This document shows, one piece after another, positions 8,597-15,142 of a stretch of 17,343 nucleotides of DNA. Below the pieces are notes generated by a model. It saw only the letters and a program-made list of their open reading frames with translations. It ran no database searches and was not told the origin of the DNA. The stretch's first letter is position 1; each line of letters starts with the position of its first letter. Origin of the DNA: an uncultured Campylobacter sp. (GTDB taxonomy: Bacteria; Campylobacterota; Campylobacteria; Campylobacterales; Campylobacteraceae). The position numbers were made by a program, and so were the translations under genes. The stretch spans positions 1 to 17,343 of the forward strand of contig NZ_CALIAV010000027.1 in NCBI RefSeq assembly GCF_938045625.1, given 5' to 3'.

Positions 8597-9097
8597 TTAA
8601 AATCTCACTCCGCTTTTATAAACGCGCCTCATCGTCCCAAGCGGCAAAATCACGCTAGCCCTGCTTTGCGCGCCGGGGTGGGGCAACCTAAGCCGCGCGT
8701 CGTTTCTACTTCGTCCGCTAAAATACAAAATATCTATATCAAGCGTCCTGGGCGCGTTTTTAAAGCTTCGCACGCGTCCGAAACGCCTTTCTAAATTTGC
8801 CGTTATTTTTAAAATTTGCCTCGCGGCAAGGCTCGTTTGCACAAGCATTACGGCATTTGTAAAATCAGCCTGCTCTTTAAACCCAAACGCCTCGTTGATA
8901 AGGAGGGCTGAGTTTTCTACGACATGAAACCTACTGTCTCGGCTGAGTTTAAAATGCAGCCGACAAAAGCGCTTTTTCACGTCGCCGATATTACCGCCCA
9001 GCCCCAAAATAACGCTATTTTTAAAACCAGGTCTAAAATCAAAAACCTTCGGGAAAAAGAGGCATTTGCTAAACCGTCTCACCCCCGCTACCCTCAT
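8597..9097 (-). CDS. folK: 2-amino-4-hydroxy-6-hydroxymethyldihydropteridine pyrophosphokinase
   Basis: FolK transfers pyrophosphate from ATP to 6-hydroxymethyl-dihydropterin, the step before dihydropteroate synthase in folate synthesis. The core motifs are GLGGNIGD (32-39), FTNAV (79-83), ERRFGRVR (103-110), NAPRTLDIDIL (114-124, with the metal-binding aspartates 120 and 122) and RLPHPGA (137-143). The protein (166 aa) has about 28 residues before the usual first strand. These are basic and aromatic (RFSKCLFFPKVFDF), and as I recall C. jejuni FolK has a similar extension, so it is probably real. The ATG overlaps the TGA of the upstream peptidase gene (ATGA), which ties the two together. flhF follows after 112 bases. 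Confidence 0.94.
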   Translation of the reverse strand: MRVAGVRRFSKCLFFPKVFDFRPGFKNSVILGLGGNIGDVKKRFCRLHFKLSRDSRFHVVENSALLINEAFGFKEQADFTNAVMLVQTSLAARQILKITANLERRFGRVRSFKNAPRTLDIDILYFSGRSRNDARLRLPHPGAQSRASVILPLGTMRRVYKSGVRF

Positions 9098-10119
9098 AAA
9101 ATTTCGACTCCGTTTTCGCGCACGACCACGACGTCCTCGATACGCACGCCAAACTCGCCGGGTAAGTAAATCCCGGGCTCCACGCTAAAAACCATCCCCT
9201 CTTTTAGCACGGTATCTCCGCGCTTTGAGATAAACGGAAGCTCATGGATATCGATTCCCACGCCGTGTCCAGTGCTGTGAAAAAACGCCTCGCCGTAACC
9301 CTGAGCGGCGATAAAATCCCTAGCCGCCGCGTCGATCTCGCACGCCTTTTTGCCGGGCATAACCGCTGCGATCGCCAGAGCCTGAGCCTCTTTTACGATT
9401 TCGTAAATTTCTTGGCGCTTGGCGTTTTTAAAATTTTGCTCTTTGCCGAAGTTAAAATTTTCATCAAAGCACGCCGTACGCGTCCTATCGGAGCAGTAGC
9501 GGCTAAATTTAACCCCCGCGTCCAGTAGGAGCAAATCACCCCGACGCAGCCGCTTTTTACTGGGCAATGCGTGCGCTTTAGCGGCGTTTTCGTTGATCGC
9601 GACGATAGGCGAAAAGCTAAGCGCGAGCTCGCCCTTTTTCTTAAAGATAAGCTCGGCGTTAAAAAACAGCTCCTCTTCGCTCATGCCTTCGCCGCTATAG
9701 CGCACGAACGCGGCAAATTCGTCAAATCTTTCCGCACCAAGCTGCGCCGCGCGTTTTAAAATTTTTATCTCGTCTTCTGATTTTACTATGCGCGAAATTT
9801 GCGAAAAATTCGCCCGCGCCTTAAATCTTATCCCAAGCCCCTTGCTTAGGGCTTCCCACTCTCCCGCGCTAAAATCGTACGGGTTATAGCTAAGCTCCTT
9901 TACGCCCGCCTTTCGCAAAAACAGCCGCGCGTCTTTTATCAAATTTCGCTCAGCCTCGATCACTTCGGTACCTTTGCAAAGCTCGCGCGCCTCGATGCTA
10001 TAACGCGCGTCGGTGAGGAAAAATTTGCGCCCCGCGAGACTTAAAAATATCGCGTTGTCGCAGCTGTATCCGCACTCGTAGTAAACGGCGTTTTCGTCCT
10101 TTAGGATAAAATTTTTCAA
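9094..10119 (-). CDS. M24 family Xaa-Pro aminopeptidase/dipeptidase
   Basis: This cytoplasmic metallopeptidase cleaves peptides at proline. The 341-residue protein has a creatinase-like N domain (1 to about 110) and a pita-bread catalytic domain. The five metal ligands can be read as Asp200 (LLDAG), Asp211 (SDRTRT), His285 (GHGVGIDIHE), Glu314 (VEPGIY) and Glu328 (VRIEDV). It could act as PepP (aminopeptidase P) or PepQ (prolidase); the sequence alone does not separate them, although the length is closer to the short bacterial forms. The start is TTG with AGGA five bases upstream, 12 bases after aroQ. The 3' end overlaps folK by four bases. In C. jejuni I recall aroQ and folK as direct neighbours, so this gene looks inserted or rearranged here. 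Confidence 0.93.
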   Translation of the reverse strand: MKNFILKDENAVYYECGYSCDNAIFLSLAGRKFFLTDARYSIEARELCKGTEVIEAERNLIKDARLFLRKAGVKELSYNPYDFSAGEWEALSKGLGIRFKARANFSQISRIVKSEDEIKILKRAAQLGAERFDEFAAFVRYSGEGMSEEELFFNAELIFKKKGELALSFSPIVAINENAAKAHALPSKKRLRRGDLLLLDAGVKFSRYCSDRTRTACFDENFNFGKEQNFKNAKRQEIYEIVKEAQALAIAAVMPGKKACEIDAAARDFIAAQGYGEAFFHSTGHGVGIDIHELPFISKRGDTVLKEGMVFSVEPGIYLPGEFGVRIEDVVVVRENGVEIL

Positions 10120-10131
10120 CTTCGTCCTATC

Positions 10132-10614
10132 TTACTCCGCTTTTTCTCTAGCGGCCCTTAGAGCTTTTATCTGCTCGAAAATTTGTAAAATCGCGATCAT
10201 AGCTAGGTGGTAGCCCACAGGCCCAAAGCCCACGATCTGCCCCGCAGTTACCGGCGCTATGAGGCTTTTTTGGCGGAATTCTTCGCGGCGGTGGATGTTG
10301 CTGATATGCACCTCGATGACCGGGAGGCCGACGGCTGCGATAGCGTCGCGGATCGCGATAGATGTGTGCGTGTAGGCGGCAGGGTTTATGATGATGCCGT
10401 CAAATTCGCCGAAGCACTCTTGGATCTTATCCACTAGCTCGCCCTCGAAATTGCTCTGAAAAAACTCGATCTCGATGCCGTTTTGCTCGGCAAAAAGCTT
10501 CATCTGCGCGTGGATATCCTCCATCTTCATTGAGCCGTAGATATCGGTCTCGCGCGTGCCCAGCATGTTGATATTCGGGCCTTGGATGACCATTAGTTTA
10601 GATTTTGTTTCCAT
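10132..10614 (-). CDS. aroQ: 3-dehydroquinate dehydratase, type II
   Basis: AroQ dehydrates 3-dehydroquinate to 3-dehydroshikimate in the shikimate pathway to aromatic amino acids and to chorismate, which also feeds folate and menaquinone. The 160-residue protein has GPNINMLG (12-19), the flexible lid Arg21 and catalytic Tyr26 (IYG), NPAAYTHTS with His83 (77-85), catalytic His103 in EVHISN (101-106) and RREEFRQKS (109-117). All key residues are in place. The ATG has AAGG upstream. Translation could also begin at Met8 (MVIQGPN), nearer the usual family start. It is the first gene of the nine-gene flagellar operon and has its own upstream -10 box. Confidence 0.97.
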   Translation of the reverse strand: METKSKLMVIQGPNINMLGTRETDIYGSMKMEDIHAQMKLFAEQNGIEIEFFQSNFEGELVDKIQECFGEFDGIIINPAAYTHTSIAIRDAIAAVGLPVIEVHISNIHRREEFRQKSLIAPVTAGQIVGFGPVGYHLAMIAILQIFEQIKALRAAREKAE

Positions 10615-10648
10615 TTTTAGCCTTTTAAAAGATTTAAATTTAGCCTTG

Positions 10649-10654
10649 ATTATA
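10649..10654 (-). promoter_or_regulatory. -10 box of the aroQ-flagellar operon promoter
   Basis: On the minus strand this reads TATAAT in the extended form TGTATAAT, 35 bases before the aroQ ATG. That gives a leader of roughly 27 nt. As the only clear promoter found upstream of the nine genes, it probably drives aroQ through fliY with the housekeeping sigma factor. It is back to back with the promoter at 10678-10683. Confidence 0.6.
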
Positions 10655-10677
10655 CATTTTTTAAGCTAAATTTTCGC

Positions 10678-10683
10678 TACAAT
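10678..10683 (+). promoter_or_regulatory. -10 box of the amidohydrolase gene
   Basis: TACAAT sits in the context TTTTCGCTACAATCACG, 22 bases before the ATG of the downstream gene. A T-rich stretch lies just upstream, as is usual for Campylobacter promoters. A strong AGGAG (10694-10698) follows seven bases before the ATG. It is divergent with the aroQ promoter; the two -10 boxes are only 23 bases apart. Confidence 0.55.
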
Positions 10684-10705
10684 CACGAAAAATAGGAGCT
10701 TAAAA

Positions 10706-11932
10706 ATGATCATCGTTAAACCGAAATTTACAATACCGTGCGACGAAAATTTTACCGTTTTAGAGGACGCAGCGGTCGCCTTTGATGAGCGTATCCATGC
10801 CGTTGGCGAGGCTGAGCAGCTGCGCAAAAGATACCCTAACGCGCGGTTTTTCGAGTATCCAGACGCCGTTTTGGCGCCGGCTTTTATCAACCCGCACGTG
10901 CATCTGGAGTTTAGCGCGAACAAAACCAGCCTCGTTTACGGCGATTTTTTAGAGTGGCTAAGCTCCGTTATCGCCTCTCGCGGCGCGCTCTCGCAGGCGG
11001 CAAACGACGCCGTCATCGCCTCTGCGATAAAAACCATGCAGCGTAGCGGCGTAGCGAGCTTCGGAGCGGTTTCTAGCTTTGGCGGAGATTTAGACGCGTG
11101 CGCGAACTGCGGCGGCAGAGTCGTGTTTTTTAATGAAATTTTGGGCACTAACGAAGCCGCACTGGAGCAAAGCTTGGCAAATTTTACCGCCCGATTTAAA
11201 GCGTCTCTAGAGCGCAAAAGCTCGCTTTTTACGCCTGCAATTTCGGTGCATTCGCCCTACTCCACGCACCCTGATTTAGCCGCTGCGGCGCTAAATTTAG
11301 CCCGCGAGCAGAACTTGGTCGTCTCGACGCATTTTATGGAAAGCCGTCACGAAAAAAGCTGGCTAGAGCAAGGCGCTGGCGGCTTTAAAGAGTGGCTGGG
11401 CAAATTTAACCCAGCCGCGCGCCCGCTTTATACGCCAAGCTCGTTTGTAGCGATGTTTGCTGGCGTTCGGACTCTTTTTACGCACTGCGTTTGGGCGGAT
11501 GATTTTTCGGGCTTTGACCGCGAGTTTCACAGTCTCACGCACTGCGCGGTTTCAAACAGGTTACTTAGCAAACGCACGCTAAATTTACGCGCCGCGCTAG
11601 ATGCGGATGTGAGCGTAAATATCGGCACGGACGGGCTTAGCTCAAATATGAGCCTAAATTTCCTCGACGAGCTGCGGGCAAATTTACTCATTCACGCGGA
11701 TTTTGATCCGCTAGAGCTTGCTAAAATTTTACTTCTAGCCTCGACTAAAAACGCCGCAAGCGCGCTAAATTTAGAAGCAGGCGAGATAAAAGAGGGCAAG
11801 CTAGCCGACCTCGCGCTATACGGCGGTTTTGCAGACGCTGACGCGGCGCAGCTACCACTCATGCTCATTTTGCACGCAAAGGGCTGCGAGCGGCTATTTG
11901 TTGGCGGCGCAGAGGTAAATTTAAACGATTGA
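10706..11932 (+). CDS. Amidohydrolase-superfamily metal-dependent hydrolase (aminofutalosine deaminase-like)
   Basis: The 408-residue protein is of the cytosine/chlorohydrolase-like amidohydrolase type. Metal and catalytic residues can be read as His64 and His66 (PHVHLE), His209 (STHFMES, with Glu212), His260 (FTHCVW) and Asp309 (GTDGLSSN). A small beta-sandwich built from both termini ends with a KEGKLADLALYG segment. Its closest relatives in Campylobacter are annotated as aminofutalosine deaminase family (mqnX-like, futalosine route to menaquinone), but C. jejuni is known to cleave aminofutalosine directly with its MTA/SAH nucleosidase. The substrate is therefore uncertain and I give no symbol. 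The ATG has AGGAG seven bases upstream. It is divergent from aroQ and followed by sppA, as I recall for C. jejuni Cj0067-Cj0068. Confidence 0.9.
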   Translation: MIIVKPKFTIPCDENFTVLEDAAVAFDERIHAVGEAEQLRKRYPNARFFEYPDAVLAPAFINPHVHLEFSANKTSLVYGDFLEWLSSVIASRGALSQAANDAVIASAIKTMQRSGVASFGAVSSFGGDLDACANCGGRVVFFNEILGTNEAALEQSLANFTARFKASLERKSSLFTPAISVHSPYSTHPDLAAAALNLAREQNLVVSTHFMESRHEKSWLEQGAGGFKEWLGKFNPAARPLYTPSSFVAMFAGVRTLFTHCVWADDFSGFDREFHSLTHCAVSNRLLSKRTLNLRAALDADVSVNIGTDGLSSNMSLNFLDELRANLLIHADFDPLELAKILLLASTKNAASALNLEAGEIKEGKLADLALYGGFADADAAQLPLMLILHAKGCERLFVGGAEVNLND

Positions 11933-12045
11933 GCCGAATTTGCGGTTTAGACTTTGGCGTGGCAAAAACAAAAATGCCAAATTTAAGCTCAAATTTGAGG
12001 CTCGTTTCTCAAATCCAGCCCGCTAGCTAAATTTATAAATTTAAA

Positions 12046-12054
12046 TGGTAAAAT
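12046..12054 (+). promoter_or_regulatory. Extended -10 promoter of sppA
   Basis: TGGTAAAAT is an extended -10 element (TG-N-TAAAAT) 41 bases before the sppA ATG, with an A/T-rich upstream region. AAGGA (12086-12090) is the ribosome binding site, five bases before the start. A perfect palindrome CTCAAATTTGAG at 11988-11999 lies upstream and may be chance, given how common AAATTT is here. Confidence 0.5.
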
Positions 12055-12095
12055 GCGCCCGAATTTCACGAAAACGATAAATTTAAAGGAAAAAA

Positions 12096-12965
12096 ATGGG
12101 ATTTTTGAGGTTTATTTTTGCGCCGATCGCGGCGATTTTTAGGTTCATAAACACGTATTTTAAGGCGATGCTGTTTTTGCTCATCGTGTTTTTAATATTT
12201 TTTAGCGGCAAAGGCGAGAGCGTAAATCCGCCAAATCTAACACAGATCAACCTCTCAGGCGCGATCATGGACGCAAACGAGGCGCTAGAAAAGATCGAGG
12301 CTGCGCGCAAGGACGCCAACATCAAGGGCGTACTGCTTTATATCGATAGCCCGGGCGGTGCGCTGGCGCCTAGCGTCGAGCTGCACCTCGCGGTAAAAAA
12401 TCTACGCGCCAAAAAGCCCGTAGTCGCGTATGCGGGTGGGTCGATGACGAGCGGGAGCTACTATGCGGGCGCGGGCGCGGACAGGATTTTGGCAAATCCG
12501 GGCGCGTTTATCGGCTCGATCGGCGTGATAATGCAAGGCGCCGACGCCAGCGAGCTAGCGGCTAAAATAGGCGTCTCGCAGCAAGTCGTAAAAGCGGGCG
12601 AGTATAAAGAGGCGGGGACATTTCTGCGCCAGTGGAGCAAGATCGAGCGCGAGCAGTTGCAAGAGCTCGTAAACGCTAGCTACGAAATGTTCGTAAGCGA
12701 CGTGGCGGCGGATAGAAATCTAGACGCAAACAAAAGCAAAGAGTGGGCAAACGCGCGGGTATTTTTGGCTCGCGATGCGGCAAAACTCGGGCTCATCGAC
12801 GAGGTGAGCGATTATTATTCGGCGCGCGCCGAGCTAGAAAAGCTAAGCGGCGTGGCCGAGCCCGTCTGGGAAAAGCCGTCCGTCTACGAAAAAGCGATGC
12901 AAAAATTTATAAATCAAGGCGCAAACTCGCTAATCTCGGCGTTTTTTGAAGCTAAGGCGAGGTAA
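12096..12965 (+). CDS. sppA: Signal peptide peptidase SppA (S49 family)
   Basis: SppA is an inner-membrane serine/lysine protease that degrades leftover signal peptides. The 289-residue protein is the short, single-domain type, as in Bacillus and other epsilonproteobacteria. It has an N-terminal membrane anchor (about 22-37, AMLFLLIVFLIFF) after a basic-aromatic leader. SPGG is at 85-88, the nucleophile Ser119 is in MTSGSYYAG, GSIGVI is at 140-145 and the general-base Lys171 is in GEYKEAG. Both catalytic residues are present. It is preceded by a promoter and a good AAGGA. The broken gene downstream starts 15 bases after the stop and was probably co-transcribed. Confidence 0.95.
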   Translation: MGFLRFIFAPIAAIFRFINTYFKAMLFLLIVFLIFFSGKGESVNPPNLTQINLSGAIMDANEALEKIEAARKDANIKGVLLYIDSPGGALAPSVELHLAVKNLRAKKPVVAYAGGSMTSGSYYAGAGADRILANPGAFIGSIGVIMQGADASELAAKIGVSQQVVKAGEYKEAGTFLRQWSKIEREQLQELVNASYEMFVSDVAADRNLDANKSKEWANARVFLARDAAKLGLIDEVSDYYSARAELEKLSGVAEPVWEKPSVYEKAMQKFINQGANSLISAFFEAKAR

Positions 12966-12980
12966 ATTTAAAGACGCAAC

Positions 12981-13743
12981 GTGAAAATAATCTCGAAATT
13001 TAAAGACAACTACGACTTTATGGTCTCAAAATATGGCCTTGACGAGACGCTAGTCTATGACCGCAGAAACTCGACTCCGGTAAGCGCGGATAAGCTATGG
13101 AAGTTAAACAAAATAGATCAAATAGATTTTGAGCGAAAACTGGGCGGATACCGATTTGCGGGCGGTAAATTTATAAATTTAAACAAAACCGACATCAACG
13201 ATGTGCCGCGCCTGCTACACTCTATCATCTTTATAGGTATTTATAGGTAAAAAATTAGTTCATATTTTCGCCGCTGATGGCAAGATCTATACCAGCCTCG
13301 ATCTAAAAGAAACCGATAACAAAACTGGGATCTTGACGTTTAACAACGATTTTCGCGCCTATCCCGTTTCGCAGTTTTGGCAGATAGGCGATCGCGCCAC
13401 GAGAGAGGATATTTTACTTGGCACAAAGTACCATCTAGATGCCCTCTGCGATAAGTCGCTAAAAAATACCGCCCAAAACGATACGACGATAAATAGCGAC
13501 AAAATTTTAAATGCGCCAATCGTGCTTTTTAAAAAAACGAAAACTACCGACTTTGTAGCGATAAATCCGCAACTTAGCGCTATGGGGCTTTATCTGGATG
13601 CTGATTTCGTCTGGCAAAGCTTAGTAGAGTTTTTATCCGCCAAAAAGGACGCCTCCGCCCCAGTAGGCGCAATCCCAAACGATATAAAAATCGCCAGCAA
13701 GGGCTTTGACGTAAAACGCTCGTTTCGTCCGAAGATAAAGTAG
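12981..13743 (+). pseudogene. Uncharacterised conserved protein, frameshifted by a 10-bp tandem duplication
   Basis: Two open segments in different frames belong to one gene. The first starts at GTG 12981 and reads KIISKFKDNYDF..., ending at TAA 13248-13250 after 89 codons. The second is in the +1 frame, is open from 13237 and ends at TAG 13741-13743. The break is exactly at a duplicated TTTATAGGTA (13230-13239 and 13240-13249). Removing one copy joins the frames as SIIFIGKKLVHIFAADGKIY and gives a 250-residue protein. The N-terminal KFKDxYDF-type motif and the C-terminal GFDVKRSF motif resemble a widespread family of uncharacterised proteins of about this size, found singly in many genomes; no function is known to me. 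There are no membrane segments or signal peptide. The GTG start has only a weak AAAG upstream, 15 bases after sppA. The gene is probably off, unless the duplication reverts in part of the population. Confidence 0.8.
13230..13249 (+). repeat. Exact 10-bp tandem duplication causing a frameshift
   Basis: TTTATAGGTA is present twice, head to tail, with no mismatch and nothing shared beyond it. Ten bases are not a multiple of three, so the second copy shifts the frame and brings in a stop at 13248-13250. Deleting either copy restores one continuous frame across 12981-13743. Confidence 0.95.
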
Positions 13744-14084
13744 CGTAGGTAAAATTTGACTTCTTGCGAGGCAGGCGCATATTTGGACTAAATTTTACGA
13801 TAAAATTTCAAACTAAACTTCGGTGTAGCCAGCCAAACGCAAACGACTAGCAATAGACCTGGCGGGTAAATTTGGTCAAATTTTATATAAATTAGACCAA
13901 ATTTACAAATCTTGCATACGATAAATAACCGATTTTAAAGCCAAATTTGACGCTGCATAAATGCAAACTCTCAACTTTATCGCAACGAAATTTCCTCAAA
14001 TTTAACGCAATCAAAAACTCGCCAAAGCCAAATTTAAGCGCAAATTAAAAATGCCAAACCTCTCGCTAAACGTCGCCGTCAAAT
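13744..14084. other. Convergent non-coding gap
   Basis: It lies between the 3' ends of the broken gene (+) and thiF (-). There is no coding frame. It is AT-rich, with about eleven AAATTT words by eye in 341 bases and the long hairpin at 13866-13906, which is the likely terminator for one or both directions. Confidence 0.55.
13866..13906. terminator. Long AT-rich hairpin between convergent genes, possible bidirectional terminator
   Basis: GTAAATTTGGTC (13866-13877) is exactly reverse-complemented by GACCAAATTTAC (13895-13906). Inside it, past one A-A mismatch, AATTT/AAATT pair for five more bases, leaving a 5-nt loop (TATAT at 13884-13888). This gives 17 bp with one mismatch over 41 nt. Its position between two converging genes fits a shared transcription end, although no T-run follows on either strand, so the terminator role is inference. 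Confidence 0.5.
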
Positions 14085-14939
14085 TTAAACCTCCTCAAGC
14101 CCCATCAAAAGCCTGATAGCAAGGTTTGCCTCGTGATTTGCGCAGATCGCCACGCGCGCGGCCATGAGCCCCTGCCCTACGCCTGCGGCATTTTGCAGGT
14201 CGCCGCACAGATAGACGTTTCGCGCAAATTTGACCGTTTTTATGAGATTTGAGCTAAAGTAGCCCGCCATACCGGACGCGCCGACGATCTTTTTGTCCCG
14301 CAGGCTAGCTCCTGCCTCGTTTACCATCATCGCCTTGCCCGCGACGTTGTCAAATGCTTCGCAGATAACGCCGCACGGCGCGAAAATCTCGGCGACGTTG
14401 GCCGCAGTTAGCGTCACGTCGTGCGTCACGACCTCGACGAATGGATTTACCTCAGCGATGAGCTCTTTTAGGGCGTCCGTCTTTTTCATGCCGATGTGGC
14501 GGACGAAGTACTGCTGGCGGTTTAGGTTGCTAGGCTCCACGACGTCAAAGTCGGCCAGCACGAGCTTGGCGACTCCCGTGCGGGCTAGGCTTAGCGCGAT
14601 ATTTGAGCCAAGACCGCCAAGTCCCGCCACGCCCACGCAGCCGCTAGCTAGCGCCGCATTTAGCTCGGGGCTGTTTCTGGAGGCGATCATGGCTTTTAGC
14701 ACTTCGCGCCCGGGCATCACGCCGCGCCTGATAAATACGACGTTTGCGCCATCTTTTAGTTCCAAATTTTCCTTCGTCGCAAAACCGTCTAGGATAAAGA
14801 TATCAGGCTCGCTCGCGTTAAATTTAGCTAGAAATTTATACATCTCGCCGTTTTTGTCGCCTAGAGCCTCGTTTTTTAGCTCCTCCATCGTGTTTGCCGC
14901 GACCTTAAATTTCGCTCCGTTTAGCGTTATCTCTTTCAT
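14085..14939 (-). CDS. thiF: ThiS adenylyltransferase ThiF, family 2, with ThiS-like N-terminal domain
   Basis: ThiF is an E1-like enzyme that adenylates the C-terminus of ThiS so that it can carry sulfur for the thiazole part of thiamine. The ThiF domain (about 78-284) has GLGGLGSN for ATP (106-113), Asp130 (LADFDVVEPSNLNRQQY, 128-144) and Lys152/153. About residues 1-75 look like a ThiS/ubiquitin-like fold: ITLNGAKF at the start, then FILDGFATKENLELKDGANVVFIRRG. They lack the terminal Gly-Gly, so this part cannot be a sulfur carrier. Paired CxxC zinc ligands of the E. coli type are absent. ATG with AGGAG. No thiS, thiG or thiH is adjacent in the window. The E1 superfamily also includes MoeB, but the sequence fits the ThiF family-2 group best. 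Confidence 0.88.
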   Translation of the reverse strand: MKEITLNGAKFKVAANTMEELKNEALGDKNGEMYKFLAKFNASEPDIFILDGFATKENLELKDGANVVFIRRGVMPGREVLKAMIASRNSPELNAALASGCVGVAGLGGLGSNIALSLARTGVAKLVLADFDVVEPSNLNRQQYFVRHIGMKKTDALKELIAEVNPFVEVVTHDVTLTAANVAEIFAPCGVICEAFDNVAGKAMMVNEAGASLRDKKIVGASGMAGYFSSNLIKTVKFARNVYLCGDLQNAAGVGQGLMAARVAICANHEANLAIRLLMGLEEV

Positions 14940-14961
14940 TTTTCTCCTTTAAATTTACAAA

Positions 14962-14967
14962 ATCATA
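14962..14967 (-). promoter_or_regulatory. Possible -10 box of thiF
   Basis: On the minus strand this reads TATGAT in GCGCTATGATTTTG, one base from TATAAT and 22 bases before the ATG. An A/T-rich upstream stretch (about 14969-14996) could replace a -35. No TPP riboswitch fold was recognised in this short leader. Confidence 0.35.
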
Positions 14968-15022
14968 GCGCAAATTTATAAAATATTTCGTTAAAAAGTC
15001 GGCATAGTCGCGTTTTTAAATA

Positions 15023-15046
15023 TTTGCGTAATCTACCGTACGCAAA
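15023..15046. repeat. 8-bp inverted repeat between the orphan gene and thiF
   Basis: TTTGCGTA (15023-15030) and TACGCAAA (15039-15046) pair perfectly around an 8-nt loop. On the minus strand it lies about 100 bases after the orphan gene's stop and is followed by TATTTAAAAAC. It may be that gene's weak terminator, but the tail is not a clear T-run. Confidence 0.35.
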
Positions 15047-15142
15047 ATACTGGCGCTAGCTTTATCTTAAATTTTAGGTTTTGCCGTTTGCTTTTATATA
15101 AGATAAACGTAACTACCAACGGAAGAAAAAGCAAAACAAGCA

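Noticed and set aside
10615..10705. Sigma54 or sigma28 promoter for the flagellar operon.
   Set aside because: I saw no GG-N10-GC element and no sigma28-type box here or in the folK-flhF gap; the visible element is a housekeeping TATAAT.
13249..13254. A6 tract at the break point as a phase-variable or programmed frameshift site.
   Set aside because: The stop at 13248-13250 uses the first two A's of the tract, so slippage later in the tract would not avoid it. The 10-bp duplication explains the shift fully.
14293..14952. 219-codon plus-strand frame opposite thiF.
   Set aside because: It is the antisense of a well-supported ThiF gene, shows no domain and has no ribosome binding site.
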